DNA of 64,000 nucleotides, taken from the NCBI GenBank assembly GCA_934444645.1, contig CAKSCV010000007.1:1-64000 (forward strand), given 5' to 3'. The translations under genes and the position numbers were made by a program. The stretch is from an uncultured Eubacteriales bacterium (GTDB lineage Bacteria > Bacillota > Clostridia > Oscillospirales > CAG-382). The notes under the pieces are model-generated. The model saw only the letters and a program-made list of their open reading frames with translations. It had not been told where the DNA came from and searched no databases. Of this stretch, positions 16,319 to 25,408 are shown piece by piece (the first letter of the stretch is position 1; the number at the start of each line of letters is the position of its first letter).

Positions 16319-17431
16319 TTATTTCAAAAAGTTGCCTTTGGCTTTCAGGTATGCATTGATGAACTCATCGATATTGCCGTCCATGACCGACGAAATGTTT
16401 CCGTCTTCATAGCCGGTGCGTGCATCCTTGACAAGTGTGTACGGCATGAACACGTAAGAGCGGATCTGCGAACCCCATTCAATGTTGAGCTTTTCGCCCT
16501 TGATATCGTCGATCTTGTCGAGCTTTTCGCGCTCTTTGATCTCAAGTAACTTTGCCTTGAGCATTTTCATGCAGGTTTCTTTGTTTTGCAGCTGACTGCG
16601 CTCGGTCTGACAGCCCACAACAATGCCGGTCGGCTTGTGAATGATACGCACGGCTGAATCGGTCTTGTTGATGTGCTGACCGCCGGCACCGCTGGCACGG
16701 TGCGTTTCGATTTCAAGATCCTCGTCGCGGATCTCAATGCCGCTGTCGTCCTCCAATTCCGGCATGACCTCGACCGAAGCAAACGACGTGTGCCGTCTGC
16801 CCGAGGCATCAAAGGGCGACACGCGCACCAAACGGTGTACGCCGCCTTCGCTTTTGAGATATCCGTAGGCATAGTTGCCCGAAATGAGGATGGTCGCGCT
16901 CTTTAGCCCTGCTTCGTCGCCATCGAGGTAGTCAAGCAGCTTCACCTTAAAGCCGTGCTTTTCGGCATAGCGGCAATACATACGGTAGAGCATTTCCGCC
17001 CAGTCTTGCGCTTCCGTGCCGCCTGCGCCCGGATGGATCGAAAGAATGCAGTTGTTTTTATCGAATTCGCCCGAAAGAAGAGTTTCGATGCGTTGGCGGT
17101 CATAGCTCTTTTGAAGTGCGGAAAGCTCGGATAAAATCTCCTCGGTAAAGCTTTCATCGTCCTCCGAAATGGCCATATCCACGAGATCGCCGAGGGCGCT
17201 CACGCCGTCGGCAAGCTCCTTGTAATCGCTGATTTTGGCTTTGGCGCCATTCAAGTCAGCCATTACGGTCTGAGCGTCCTCGCGGCCCCAGAATTCCGGT
17301 TCGCAGGTGACTTTTTCAAGCTCGTCGGCTTTGGCGCAAAGCTTGTCGTAGTCAAGCGCGTCGCGCAGCTCCTTCACGTCGGCGGCAAGCGTTCCTAAGG
17401 TTTGTTTGGCTTCTTCAAGTTGTACAATCAT
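16319..17431 (-). CDS. prfB: Peptide chain release factor 2
   Basis: 370 residues, full length. It ends translation at UGA and UAA. The stop-codon recognition motif SPF is at 205-207, which distinguishes RF2 from RF1, and the catalytic GGQ is at 250-252. The N-terminal coiled coil is at 1-110. The reading frame is continuous through Leu26-Asp27 (CTT GAC at 17351-17356), where many bacteria have a UGA that forces an autoregulatory +1 frameshift; that site is absent here. AGGAG lies 9-13 nt before the ATG. It follows a small membrane protein gene by 36 bp and is probably in one unit with mnmE. Confidence 0.97.
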   Translation of the reverse strand: MIVQLEEAKQTLGTLAADVKELRDALDYDKLCAKADELEKVTCEPEFWGREDAQTVMADLNGAKAKISDYKELADGVSALGDLVDMAISEDDESFTEEILSELSALQKSYDRQRIETLLSGEFDKNNCILSIHPGAGGTEAQDWAEMLYRMYCRYAEKHGFKVKLLDYLDGDEAGLKSATILISGNYAYGYLKSEGGVHRLVRVSPFDASGRRHTSFASVEVMPELEDDSGIEIRDEDLEIETHRASGAGGQHINKTDSAVRIIHKPTGIVVGCQTERSQLQNKETCMKMLKAKLLEIKEREKLDKIDDIKGEKLNIEWGSQIRSYVFMPYTLVKDARTGYEDGNISSVMDGNIDEFINAYLKAKGNFLK

Positions 17432-17467
17432 GAATGTATCTCCTATTATAACAATTTCAAAACTGCT

Positions 17468-17893
17468 TTATGGTTTGGTGGATTCTTTTTGGCGTAAGGC
17501 ATTCCATGCAGCTTTGGTGCAGAACACCGCGCCGATAAGCTCACAGAGAAAGAACAGCGGCACGCTGATAAAAAACGCATAAACACCGGTTTTTCCGGGC
17601 AGAATGCGCAGATGAAACAGACTCCATTCGGTGATTCCGCAGGCAAGCGCAAGGAAAAGAAACGTGCCTCCGGCTTTTCCGCAAAGCTTTCCGAAAAAGC
17701 CGATGCCGAGTGCGGCTGCGCACAAAAGCACGGAAACCGTGAGCCACGCGCCGCTTTTTTTCACAAAAAAGCCGAGAACGCCGCCGAGACGGCCGCGGTT
17801 CCACGCATCAAGCAAAAAAACGGCTCGCAGCAAAAGATCGGCACACAACACGCCCGATAAGAACGTGAAAATAAGCGTTTGTTTCTGCTTCAT
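17468..17893 (-). CDS. Small membrane protein downstream of mnmE
   Basis: 141 residues with four hydrophobic segments (about 5-25, 45-65, 72-92, 102-127) and a short polar C-terminus. It starts 3 bp after the mnmE stop codon, so it is co-transcribed. I do not recognise the family; no catalytic motifs are visible. Confidence 0.6.
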   Translation of the reverse strand: MKQKQTLIFTFLSGVLCADLLLRAVFLLDAWNRGRLGGVLGFFVKKSGAWLTVSVLLCAAALGIGFFGKLCGKAGGTFLFLALACGITEWSLFHLRILPGKTGVYAFFISVPLFFLCELIGAVFCTKAAWNALRQKESTKP

Positions 17894-17896
17894 AGG

Positions 17897-19288
17897 CTAT
17901 TTTCCCACGCAGAAATGCGAAAATATGGTGCTTACCACCTGCTCGGACACCTGTCGGCCGTCAGCTTCGTTCAATGCACCGAGTGCTTCTTCCAGGTCAA
18001 GACCTGCCATGTCGCGCGTCAGTGCCCACAGGGCGTTCTTGGCGTTTTCCAGGCACGAGACCGCTTTTTGCACGGCGGCATACTGGCGGGCGTTGGTCAA
18101 AACCAAGCCGTGCTCCAACGCGTCGCTTGCGAGAGGGAACAGCGTATGCAGGTGATTTTCCAATTCGTTTAAGCCGCCGTTTTGGGCGGAAATGGGCAGA
18201 ATATGTGTAATCCCGGCGTCCTTTAAGGCGGTTTCCCACCGGTTTATCTGTTCGCCCGAGGCGATATCGGTTTTGTTGATCAGGGCGATAACCGTCTTTT
18301 TTTCGGCCAACGCCGCAATCTGCGCGATAAAGGCGTTTTCTTCGGCGGTGATATCATCGCGTGAGCCGTCAAACACGGCAAAAATAAGCTCGCCTTCTTC
18401 GAGAGCTTGCTCCGACCGCTCCACGCCGATTTTTTCGACGGTGTCGGCGGTTTCGCGAATGCCTGCCGTGTCGGCAAGCCTTAGCTTGATGCCGGCGCAT
18501 ACGACATTTTCGGTGATGACATCGCGCGTGGTTCCGGCAATGTCGGTCACGATGGCGCGGTCATTTCCGGCAAGCAGATTGAAAAACGTGGATTTTCCGG
18601 TGTTGGGCGCACCGGTGATGACGGTATAAATGCCCTGCGTGACCGCGCGTCCGGCAGCATATGTGGCACAGAGCGCACGCAGTTCTTCCGAAAGCTGTTC
18701 GATCTGCTCTGCCATTTCGTCGTCTGTCACATCGCTCATGTCCTCGTCGGGATAGTCGATAAAGGCATAGACTGCGGCAAGAAGAGCGGTGATCTTATCC
18801 GCGGCAGCGCGGATCTTTTTTCCGAGTCCGCCTTCAAGCTGGGCGGAAAACAAGCGTAATTCATCAGCACTTTCAGCGTCGAGCAGATCACCGACCGCCT
18901 CGGCTTGGGTGAGGTCAAGCTTTCCGTTTATAAAGGCGCGCTTGGTAAATTCGCCGGGAAGTGCAGGCTTAGCGCCGGCGGCAAACAGTGCACCGAGAAT
19001 GAGACTTGTGCCGACCGGACTGCCGTGACAGCTGATCTCGACGGTGTTTTCGCCGGTATAGGAATGCGGCGCACGGAACACGGTGGCAAGACCGGTGTCG
19101 ATTTTCCTGCCGTCGGCGGCAAAGGCCGTGCCGAATACGGCAGATCGCGCCGGACAGTCTTGAAGTGCTTTGCCGTTTTTCGGACGAAAGACGGCGGAAG
19201 CGATTGTTACGGCATCATCGCCGGAAAGGCGGATAACGGCGACGCCGGCTTTGCCGGCACCGCTGGAAAGAGCCGCACAGGTGTGCAT
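17897..19288 (-). CDS. mnmE: tRNA modification GTPase MnmE
   Basis: 463 residues. With MnmG it makes the 5-carboxymethylaminomethyl group on wobble uridine of certain tRNAs. The N-terminal folate-binding domain covers 1-120 and the helical domain flanks an inserted G domain with P-loop GAPNTGKST, 'DTAGIRET' (G3) and NKTD (G4). The C-terminus ends in FCVGK, the family Cys motif. The ATG at 19288 has GAGGTAA upstream; the frame opens 55 codons earlier, but that stretch is translated hairpin-array sequence and has no family similarity. No mnmG is adjacent in the window. It heads the unit with a membrane protein and prfB. Confidence 0.96.
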   Translation of the reverse strand: MHTCAALSSGAGKAGVAVIRLSGDDAVTIASAVFRPKNGKALQDCPARSAVFGTAFAADGRKIDTGLATVFRAPHSYTGENTVEISCHGSPVGTSLILGALFAAGAKPALPGEFTKRAFINGKLDLTQAEAVGDLLDAESADELRLFSAQLEGGLGKKIRAAADKITALLAAVYAFIDYPDEDMSDVTDDEMAEQIEQLSEELRALCATYAAGRAVTQGIYTVITGAPNTGKSTFFNLLAGNDRAIVTDIAGTTRDVITENVVCAGIKLRLADTAGIRETADTVEKIGVERSEQALEEGELIFAVFDGSRDDITAEENAFIAQIAALAEKKTVIALINKTDIASGEQINRWETALKDAGITHILPISAQNGGLNELENHLHTLFPLASDALEHGLVLTNARQYAAVQKAVSCLENAKNALWALTRDMAGLDLEEALGALNEADGRQVSEQVVSTIFSHFCVGK

Positions 19289-19319
19289 AACGGTTACCTC
19301 GTGAGATATTTTTGATAGG

Positions 19320-19475
19320 GTGCTTTTCGGTTTGCGAAAAGCACCGAAAGGCGGCGAAAAAGCACACGGAGTGTGCCGTCCCGGCAGGGACAAACTTTCC
19401 GAAAGGAAAGTTTCAAAGGCGGCATGGCCGCCGGAAGATGGCGCGAAGCGCAAAGATTTGTTGCGATAGCAACAA
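19320..19475. repeat. Array of seven short perfect hairpins, left flank of LIR-B
   Basis: Consecutive stems: GTGCTTTTCG/CGAAAAGCAC (19320-19344), GCACAC/GTGTGC with loop GGA (19362-19376), GTCCC/GGGAC with loop GGCA (19378-19391), AAACTTTCC/GGAAAGTTT with loop GAAA (19392-19413), GGCGGC/GCCGCC (19418-19432), GCGC/GCGC with loop GAA (19441-19451) and TTGTTGC/GCAACAA with loop GATA (19458-19475). The first lies between the mnmE ribosome site and upstream DNA, so any mnmE transcript starting upstream would carry these hairpins in its leader. Confidence 0.8.
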
Positions 19476-19501
19476 GGGATATGCCGTCTGCGGCGGCGAA
19501 A

Positions 19502-20910
19502 GGATTCAATTGGATTGCATGAGTTTGTTGTCTGTGTGTGCTGTTTCGAGGTTTGCAGAACCTCGAAGCTTTCTTAAAAAGGTTTTAATTGTTGCGGTGC
19601 GAAGCTGCAGCTGCGGTGGGCTGATTCGAGGTTTGCAGAACCTCGGAGCTTCCCGGAAAGGGAACGGGTTTATTCTTTTCGCGTGTACGAAAAGAACCAA
19701 AAGTACACCAGAGGTTTGCGAACCTCTGGACTCCGGGGACGATTCAAATCGCCGGTCGATACGTAATTTCCGCTAAAATAACCAGCCATCATCAGGTAAC
19801 CGGTTTTGCGAAAAGCTGCAACTTCGCCGGGTATCGCCGGCAATGATTTGAATCGGTGCGACGTTCCGGCTTTACAGCACAAAATTAGAGCGAACAGCAA
19901 AAGAACAGCTGTATTCTTTGCAAACAGTAGGTTAAGGGTGGTGCGAATGGGAGATGGAGGGTGGAAAAGAGTTGCTTTGGGTGGCAATTAAGGAAAGGTT
20001 TGTGCAAAAGAAAAGCTTTTGGTTTGTGAAAATGGGAATTTTTTGCAGACAGTAGGTTAAGGGTGGTTGGAATGGGCAGCGGAGGGTGGAAAAGGGGTGT
20101 TTTGGATGGTAATAAAGAAAAGTTTGTGCGAATAAACGGCTTTTTGTACGTGAAAAAGGCGGCTTTTGAGGACAGTAAAAAGTTGTTCGAATGAGCGGTG
20201 TTTTGGTTGCGAAAAAGAGCGGCTTTTGAGAGCAAAGCGTAAAGCTTTCTGTAAATGGAAACCTTTTGTTTTGCGGAAAAGGGCTGTTTTTTTCAGCTCA
20301 TACAAAGCTACCCGATAAAGAAAAAACTCATTTTAGCACTGCAAAATTCCAACTTCCCACCGCACCAAAGCTAACGAGCAGTCACAAATTTTATCCGCGA
20401 CAGCCTACTATGAGCTTGCAGTACACCATCTCTTTTTCGAAAAATAACGGTCTTGCGTTTGCACTACGGTAACCCTTTCGCACCGATTCAAATCATTGCC
20501 GGCGATACCCGGAAAACTTACGGTTTTCGCAAAACCGGTTACCTGATGAATGCCGGTCACTTTAACTACAATCATGTATCGACCGGCGATTTGAATCGAG
20601 GTCGCAGGACGGAGTCCCGCGTGCTTTTTGGTTACTTTTTGCACGATGCAAAAAGTGACAACTCGTATTTTCTCGCAGGAAGCTTCGAGGTTCTGCAAAC
20701 CTCGATTCAGCTCACCGCAATGGCAGCTTCGCACCGCAACAATTAAAACCTTTTTAAGGGAGCTCCGAGGTTTTGTAAACCTCAAATCAGCCCACCGCAG
20801 TGATATCTTCGCACCACAACAATTAAAAACTTTGTAAGAGAGCTTCGAGGTTCTGCAAACCTCGAATCAGCACACCGCAGCCGCAGCTTCGTACAAACCA
20901 ATTAAAACCT
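19502..20910 (+). repeat. LIR-B: long palindromic non-coding element, copy B
   Basis: The left end (GGATTCAATTGGATTGCA, 19502-19519) is followed by two 80-bp hairpin modules; the right end has three inverted modules (about 20683-20910), the last truncated before the terminal motif. The middle (about 20050-20400) is A/G-rich on the plus strand and matches the middle of LIR-C in the same orientation and of LIR-A in the opposite one. Compared with A and C, some modules have changed arms: the CCAGAGGTT/AACCTCTGG hairpin (19708-19729) is in the left arm here but the right arm in C, and the 'ggactccgtcctgcgacctcg' module is in the right arm here. No plausible protein gene. It separates mnmE from the gyrB-like gene. 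Confidence 0.75.
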
Positions 20911-20956
20911 CTCCGGAACTTTTCCATCCTTATTTGTAAGGCACAAAAAGCAGGAC

Positions 20957-20979
20957 AAAAAAGCCCTCCCTGCCGGGAG
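20957..20979 (-). terminator. Terminator of the gyrB-like gene
   Basis: Minus strand CTCCC/GGGAG stem (20966-20979) then GGCTTTTTT. It is nested in a larger GCAGGAC/GTCCTGC pairing (20950-20956 with 20986-20992). Confidence 0.65.
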
Positions 20980-21002
20980 TTCGCCGTCCTGCGGCGGCAT
21001 TT

Positions 21003-23138
21003 TCAGACATCGGCAAGATCAATATATTCCGCACCGTGCGCCGCAATGTAAGCTTTTCGGGCAATAATGTCGTCGCCAAGCAGCGTGTTGAACATGATAT
21101 ACGTTGCCTTTTCGTCCTCCGGCCCGATGCGGATCAAACGGCGCGAAGCCGGATTCATGGTCGTTTGGTTCATCATGTCCGGTTCGTTTTCACCAAGACC
21201 CTTGGAACGCATGATCTTGTACGGCGCGTCGCCAAGCTTTTTTAAGATGTCGAGTTTTTCTTTTTCGTTGTAGGCAAACTGCGTGCCGAGCTTTTTCGAT
21301 TCGATTTCATATAACGGCGATTCCGCTATATACACGCGTCCCTCGCGGATAAGCGTCGGCAGCAGCCGGTAAAACATGGTCAAAATCAGCGTGCGGATCT
21401 GATAGCCGTCCTCGTCGGCATCGGTACAGATGATGATCTTGCTCCATTTGAGCGAACCGATGTCAAACTGCGACAGATTCTTGTCCTTGCCTTTCGAGGT
21501 GCCAAGCTCCACGCCGCAGCCGATGACCTTCAGAAGATCCACAATGATATCGCTCTTGAAAATTTTGTCATAGCTGCTCTTTAGGCAGTTGAGCGTCTTG
21601 CCGCGCACCGGCATGACCGCCTGATAATCCGGATTGCGCGCAAGCTTGACTGAACCGAGTGCGCTGTCGCCCTCCACAATGTACAATTCGCGTTTGGCGG
21701 CATCCTTTGAGCGGCAGTTCACGAATTTTTCCACACGGTTGGCAATATCAATGTTCTTTTCGAGCTTCTTTTTGATGTTGACACGGGCGCTTTCGGCGTT
21801 TTCGCGGCTTCGCTTGTTGATAAGCACCTGGGCGGCGGCTTTTTCGGCTTGCTTGGGATTTTCTGCGAAGAAAACCTCAAGCGAGTGTAAGAAAAAGTCG
21901 GTCATAGCCTCCGCGATAAACGTGTTGGTGATAGCTTTTTTGGTCTGATTTTCGTAGCTGGTGCGCGTGGAGTGGGAATTGACGATGAAAACAAGGCAGT
22001 CCTCGATATCGCCATAGGTGACCTTACTCTCGTTTTTGGCATATTTGTTGTTGTTTCGCAAATAGATATCAAACGCCTTGACAAAGGCCGAACGTGTCGC
22101 TTTATCCGGTGAGCCGCCATGCTCAAGAAAGCTGGAATTGTGGTAATATTCCACACGGCTTAGTATGTTGGAAAAACAGAAAACCATTTCGATTTTCAAC
22201 TTATATTCGTTCATGTCTCCGCGGTCTTTGCCGCGGCATTCGGTCTTGAAATAGGCCGGAACGGTGAGTGCATACGTGCGTGCGGCGTTTTCCTCGGCTT
22301 GGTCGTCGGTCGAAGCTTCGTCGGCTTCATCCGCTTCGTCGGCTTCGTCGTTTTCGTCGGTTTCTGCCGCTTGTTCCTCTGCTTCTTCGGCTTCTTCGGA
22401 CGGATTATAGCCGCCGTCGGCACTGATGATCTCATTCATGTAATCGACGATGCCGCGTTTGTATAAATATTCGCGCTTTTCGTGTGTGCCGTCCTCGTTT
22501 TCGAAATCCAGCGTGATGGTCACGCCTTCATTGACCACCGCCTGCTTTTTGACGGTTTCATCAAAAAAGACAAACGGGACGTTGATATCGGTAAAGACCG
22601 CAAGATCCGGCTTCCATTCGACCACTGTGCCCGTGCGGCGGCGTACCGGCTCTTCGACAATGAGGTCGGTGGCCGGATAACCCTTTTCAAAACGGATGGA
22701 GGACTTGTTTTCCTTTGTATAGCTGGTGACCGTCATGTATTCCGAAGCAAACTGTGTGGCGCACGCACCAAGCCCGTTCGTGCCGAGGGAATATTCGTAG
22801 GCTTCGCCGTCGTCGTTGTCGTATTTGCCGCCGGCATATAATTCACAGTATACCAAATCCCAGTTGTATCGTCCCTCGCGCTCATTCCAGCCGAGCGGAA
22901 CGCCGCGTCCGAAGTCCTCGACCTTGATCGAATGATCCTTGCGGACCTCGACATTGATGCGGCTGCCGTAGCCTTCGCGCGCTTCGTCGAGGGCGTTGGC
23001 GAGAATTTCGAGAAACGTGTGGCCGCAGCCGTCAAGACCGTCCGAACCGAAAATAACGGCCGGACGCAGACGAACCCTGTCTGGGCCTTTTAGGGAGGTA
23101 ATGCTGTCATTTCCGTAATTTTTTTGTTCTTTTGCCAT
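21003..23138 (-). CDS. Type IIA topoisomerase B subunit, divergent GyrB/ParE paralogue
   Basis: 711 residues. The GHKL ATPase domain has 'EILANALDE' (catalytic Glu44, Mg-binding Asn48), 'DFGRGVPLGW' (about 75-84) and 'GTNGLGACATQFAS' (119-132). A transducer domain follows, then the Toprim domain with 'EGDSALGS' and 'DADEDG'. All key residues are present. It differs from ordinary GyrB: the 'KGLGENEPDMMNQTTMNP' C-terminal motif is diverged, and a highly acidic insert lies at residues 248-284 (22287-22397) made mostly of Glu, Asp and Ala. No GyrA/ParC-type partner is adjacent. It is likely a second, lineage-specific topoisomerase subunit of Clostridia. It follows the DUF1893 gene by 23 bp. Confidence 0.88.
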   Translation of the reverse strand: MAKEQKNYGNDSITSLKGPDRVRLRPAVIFGSDGLDGCGHTFLEILANALDEAREGYGSRINVEVRKDHSIKVEDFGRGVPLGWNEREGRYNWDLVYCELYAGGKYDNDDGEAYEYSLGTNGLGACATQFASEYMTVTSYTKENKSSIRFEKGYPATDLIVEEPVRRRTGTVVEWKPDLAVFTDINVPFVFFDETVKKQAVVNEGVTITLDFENEDGTHEKREYLYKRGIVDYMNEIISADGGYNPSEEAEEAEEQAAETDENDEADEADEADEASTDDQAEENAARTYALTVPAYFKTECRGKDRGDMNEYKLKIEMVFCFSNILSRVEYYHNSSFLEHGGSPDKATRSAFVKAFDIYLRNNNKYAKNESKVTYGDIEDCLVFIVNSHSTRTSYENQTKKAITNTFIAEAMTDFFLHSLEVFFAENPKQAEKAAAQVLINKRSRENAESARVNIKKKLEKNIDIANRVEKFVNCRSKDAAKRELYIVEGDSALGSVKLARNPDYQAVMPVRGKTLNCLKSSYDKIFKSDIIVDLLKVIGCGVELGTSKGKDKNLSQFDIGSLKWSKIIICTDADEDGYQIRTLILTMFYRLLPTLIREGRVYIAESPLYEIESKKLGTQFAYNEKEKLDILKKLGDAPYKIMRSKGLGENEPDMMNQTTMNPASRRLIRIGPEDEKATYIMFNTLLGDDIIARKAYIAAHGAEYIDLADV

Positions 23139-23161
23139 GTATCTTACTCCTTAGCGGACTG

Positions 23162-23620
23162 TTATGCGTTATGCGTTGAAAACGAAGCCTTCGGTGCGTT
23201 CGTCAGCTTTTTGACCGTTTCGGAAAGAACCGTGAAAGCCTCTTTCGGGTCATCGATGGCAAGCACGGCGTTTTCCATCGGACAGATTCCGTCGCCCGAA
23301 CGGTTGATAATGATCGGAACCGCCTTTCGGAACAAAACGTTTACGCCGTGTGTGCGGAAAACGGCAAGAGCCGGTTTGTCGATGGTTTCCGCATAAACGT
23401 TTTTGGCGCCCTGCAAAACCATGAGAAGAGCCGCCGCTTTGCCGACGATCCGGTCGGCGACAAAGCCCTCGGCCAACACCGTTTGCTCGTTTACAAGCGT
23501 AAGCAGCCGGCGGATGCCTCTGAATTCGGAGGTCAGAACGGTGTTTTCGGTTACATATACAAAGCTTGCGTCGGTATTTTTCAAAATCGATAAAGCTTTA
23601 TCACGGCAACTATTGTTCAT
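23162..23620 (-). CDS. DUF1893 protein
   Basis: 152 residues. The pattern 'FRGIRRLLTLV', 'VGKAAALLMVLQGAKNVYAE', 'PALAVFRTHGV' and 'IINRSGDGICPMENAVL' is that of DUF1893, a small family of cytidine-deaminase-like fold proteins. Conserved Cys in 'GICPME' and Asn-Arg in 'INR' suggest a catalytic or metal site, but the reaction is unknown. I take the ATG at 23620 with AAGG 10 nt upstream; a TTG three codons earlier is possible. It has its own promoter (23652-23680) and is first in the unit with the gyrB-like gene. Confidence 0.85.
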   Translation of the reverse strand: MNNSCRDKALSILKNTDASFVYVTENTVLTSEFRGIRRLLTLVNEQTVLAEGFVADRIVGKAAALLMVLQGAKNVYAETIDKPALAVFRTHGVNVLFRKAVPIIINRSGDGICPMENAVLAIDDPKEAFTVLSETVKKLTNAPKASFSTHNA

Positions 23621-23651
23621 TGTATCCAACCTTATCTATGAAATACAGTAT

Positions 23652-23680
23652 ATTTTACCATAGAACCGAGATTTTGTCAA
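23652..23680 (-). promoter_or_regulatory. SigA-type promoter of the DUF1893-gyrB-like unit
   Basis: Minus strand TTGACA (23675-23680), a 17-bp spacer and TAAAAT (23652-23657). Confidence 0.8.
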
Positions 23681-23697
23681 ATCTTTCTTTATGAGTA

Positions 23698-23726
23698 TTG
23701 CAATATGAAGATAAATCCGTTATAAT
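23698..23726 (+). promoter_or_regulatory. SigA-type promoter of the MATE gene
   Basis: TTGCAA (23698-23703), a 17-bp spacer and TATAAT (23721-23726), divergent from the DUF1893 promoter. Confidence 0.8.
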
Positions 23727-23788
23727 ATAATGGTTGCAGAAGATGAAGAAATGAAAAAGAACGTCAGAAAAGAAAGGAATGGATCTGT

Positions 23789-25168
23789 TTGACACAACCG
23801 AGAACCGAAAACAAAATGGGCGTTATGCCCGTTAACCGCCTGCTTGTTTCCATGGCAGCACCGATGATGATTTCCATGCTTGTACAGGCTTTATACAACG
23901 TAGTGGACACCATGTTCGTGTCCCGGCTCGGCAAAGATGCGCTCACCGCTTTGTCGCTTGCTTTTTCGGTACAGAACCTCATGATTGCCGTCGCCGTCGG
24001 TACGGGCGTCGGTATTAACGCACTGCTTTCGCGCAGCCTTGGCGAAAAAGAATTTGAAAGAGCCGGAAAAACGGCTGAAAACGGCCTGTTTTTGGCAGGT
24101 ATCAACTATATACTGTTTCTCATAGTCGGCATTTTCTTCTCCCGCTCGTATTTTTCGTTGTTCGGCGCGTCGGAGACGGTGACGGAATATGGCGCACAGT
24201 ATCTTTCGATTTGCTGCATTTTGTCGTTCGGCGTGTTCGGTCAGATTACATTTGAACGGATTTTGCAGTCGGTCGGCAAGACCATGTTAACCATGGTCAC
24301 GCAGCTAATCGGTGCGGTCCTCAATATCATTCTCGACCCGATCATGATTTACGGCTTACTTGGTTTTCCGAAAATGGGCGTTGCCGGTGCGGCACTTGCA
24401 ACGGTCATCGGTCAGATCATCGCGTTTATCGCCGGAATTATCCTCAATCACAAGTTCAACCACGAGGTGCGCTTAAATATGCGTTCGTTCCGCCCGGATG
24501 GCGCGATCATCAAAAACATTTATGCAGTCGGCATTCCGTCGATCATCATGGGCTCGATCGGTTCGGTCATGACGGTGGGCATCAATCAGATCGTGCGTCT
24601 TTGCGGCGCGGTGGCAGATACGGCACAGGCAGTGTTCGGCGTGTATTTCAAGCTGCAGAGCTTTGTGTTCATGCCGGTATTTGGACTAAATAACGGCATG
24701 GTACCGATTATTGCCTATAATTTCGGCGCAAAAAAGCGTGACCGGCTGACCAAAACCATCCAGCTCAGCGTTGTGTATGCCTGTATTTTGATGTTTATCG
24801 GCTTTTTGCTGTTCCAATTTATGCCGGAAACGCTGTTACGTATTTTCGATACCGGAAACGATGATATGGTCGGCATTATCGAGGTCGGTGTGCCGGCGCT
24901 GCGCCGCATCAGCTACAGCTTTGTGCTTGCCGGGTTCTGTATTGTGATTTTATCGGTCTTCCAGGCACTCGGACACGGGTTTCTCAGTCTTGGCGTTTCG
25001 GCCATGCGTCAGCTTGGCGTTCTGCTGCCGGTCGCATTTATTCTTGCGGCTACGACGCATTCGGTGGAAACGGTGTGGCTTGCGTTCCCGATTGCGGAAA
25101 TTGCGTCGGTGACGCTGTCGGCGTTATGTCTTGTGCATGTATACAAAAAAGATATCAGGAATTTGTGA
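23789..25168 (+). CDS. MATE-family efflux transporter
   Basis: 459 residues with 12 hydrophobic segments in two homologous halves. The N-terminal 'MAAPMMISMLVQALYNVVDTMFVSRLG' and 'TGVGINALLSRSLGE' are typical of the DinF/NorM-like MATE group, which export drugs or metabolites with sodium or proton antiport. The start is a TTG at 23789 with AAAGGA 10 nt upstream; the ATG at 23779 is out of frame and an internal ATG at 23816 has no ribosome site. It is a single-gene unit ending in a 16-bp hairpin at 25170. Substrate unknown. Confidence 0.92.
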   Translation: MTQPRTENKMGVMPVNRLLVSMAAPMMISMLVQALYNVVDTMFVSRLGKDALTALSLAFSVQNLMIAVAVGTGVGINALLSRSLGEKEFERAGKTAENGLFLAGINYILFLIVGIFFSRSYFSLFGASETVTEYGAQYLSICCILSFGVFGQITFERILQSVGKTMLTMVTQLIGAVLNIILDPIMIYGLLGFPKMGVAGAALATVIGQIIAFIAGIILNHKFNHEVRLNMRSFRPDGAIIKNIYAVGIPSIIMGSIGSVMTVGINQIVRLCGAVADTAQAVFGVYFKLQSFVFMPVFGLNNGMVPIIAYNFGAKKRDRLTKTIQLSVVYACILMFIGFLLFQFMPETLLRIFDTGNDDMVGIIEVGVPALRRISYSFVLAGFCIVILSVFQALGHGFLSLGVSAMRQLGVLLPVAFILAATTHSVETVWLAFPIAEIASVTLSALCLVHVYKKDIRNL

Positions 25169-25169
25169 G

Positions 25170-25204
25170 AAATGCCGGCAAAAGCTTTGCTTTTGCCGGC
25201 ATTT
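25170..25204. terminator. Very stable hairpin after the MATE gene
   Basis: 16-bp perfect stem AAATGCCGGCAAAAGC (25170-25185) and its complement (25189-25204) with a 3-nt loop, starting 2 bp after the stop codon. The T run is short, so this may act as a terminator or simply be the first hairpin of the LIR-C flank array. Confidence 0.65.
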
Positions 25205-25205
25205 C

Positions 25206-25390
25206 TGCTTGCGGAGCAAGCATATTCACGCGAAGCGTGTTATATGCCCCGGCAGGGGCAAGACTTCCCGTGCAAACGGGAAGTTCCGGAGGCGGCTTTG
25301 CCGCCGGAAGAAGCCGCGAAGCGGCAACAGAAAAATGCCGCCGAAAGGCGGCGAAGAAGCACACGGAGTGTGCCGCCCCGGCAGGGACTC
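25206..25390. repeat. Array of nine short perfect hairpins, left flank of LIR-C
   Basis: Stems in order: TGCTTGC/GCAAGCA loop GGA (25206-25222); CACGC/GCGTG loop GAA (25227-25239); TGCCCC/GGGGCA loop GGCA (25245-25260); ACTTCCCGT/ACGGGAAGT loop GCAA (25263-25284); GGCGGC/GCCGCC loop TTT (25291-25305); GCCGC/GCGGC loop GAA (25313-25325); GCCGCC/GGCGGC loop GAAA (25337-25352); GCACAC/GTGTGC loop GGA (25359-25373); then a CCC-GGCA-GGG hairpin near 25377-25386. The GCACAC hairpin and the CCC-GGCA-GGG hairpin also occur side by side before LIR-B. Confidence 0.85.
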
Positions 25391-25408
25391 TGCCGTAAGG
25401 GGGCAAAA

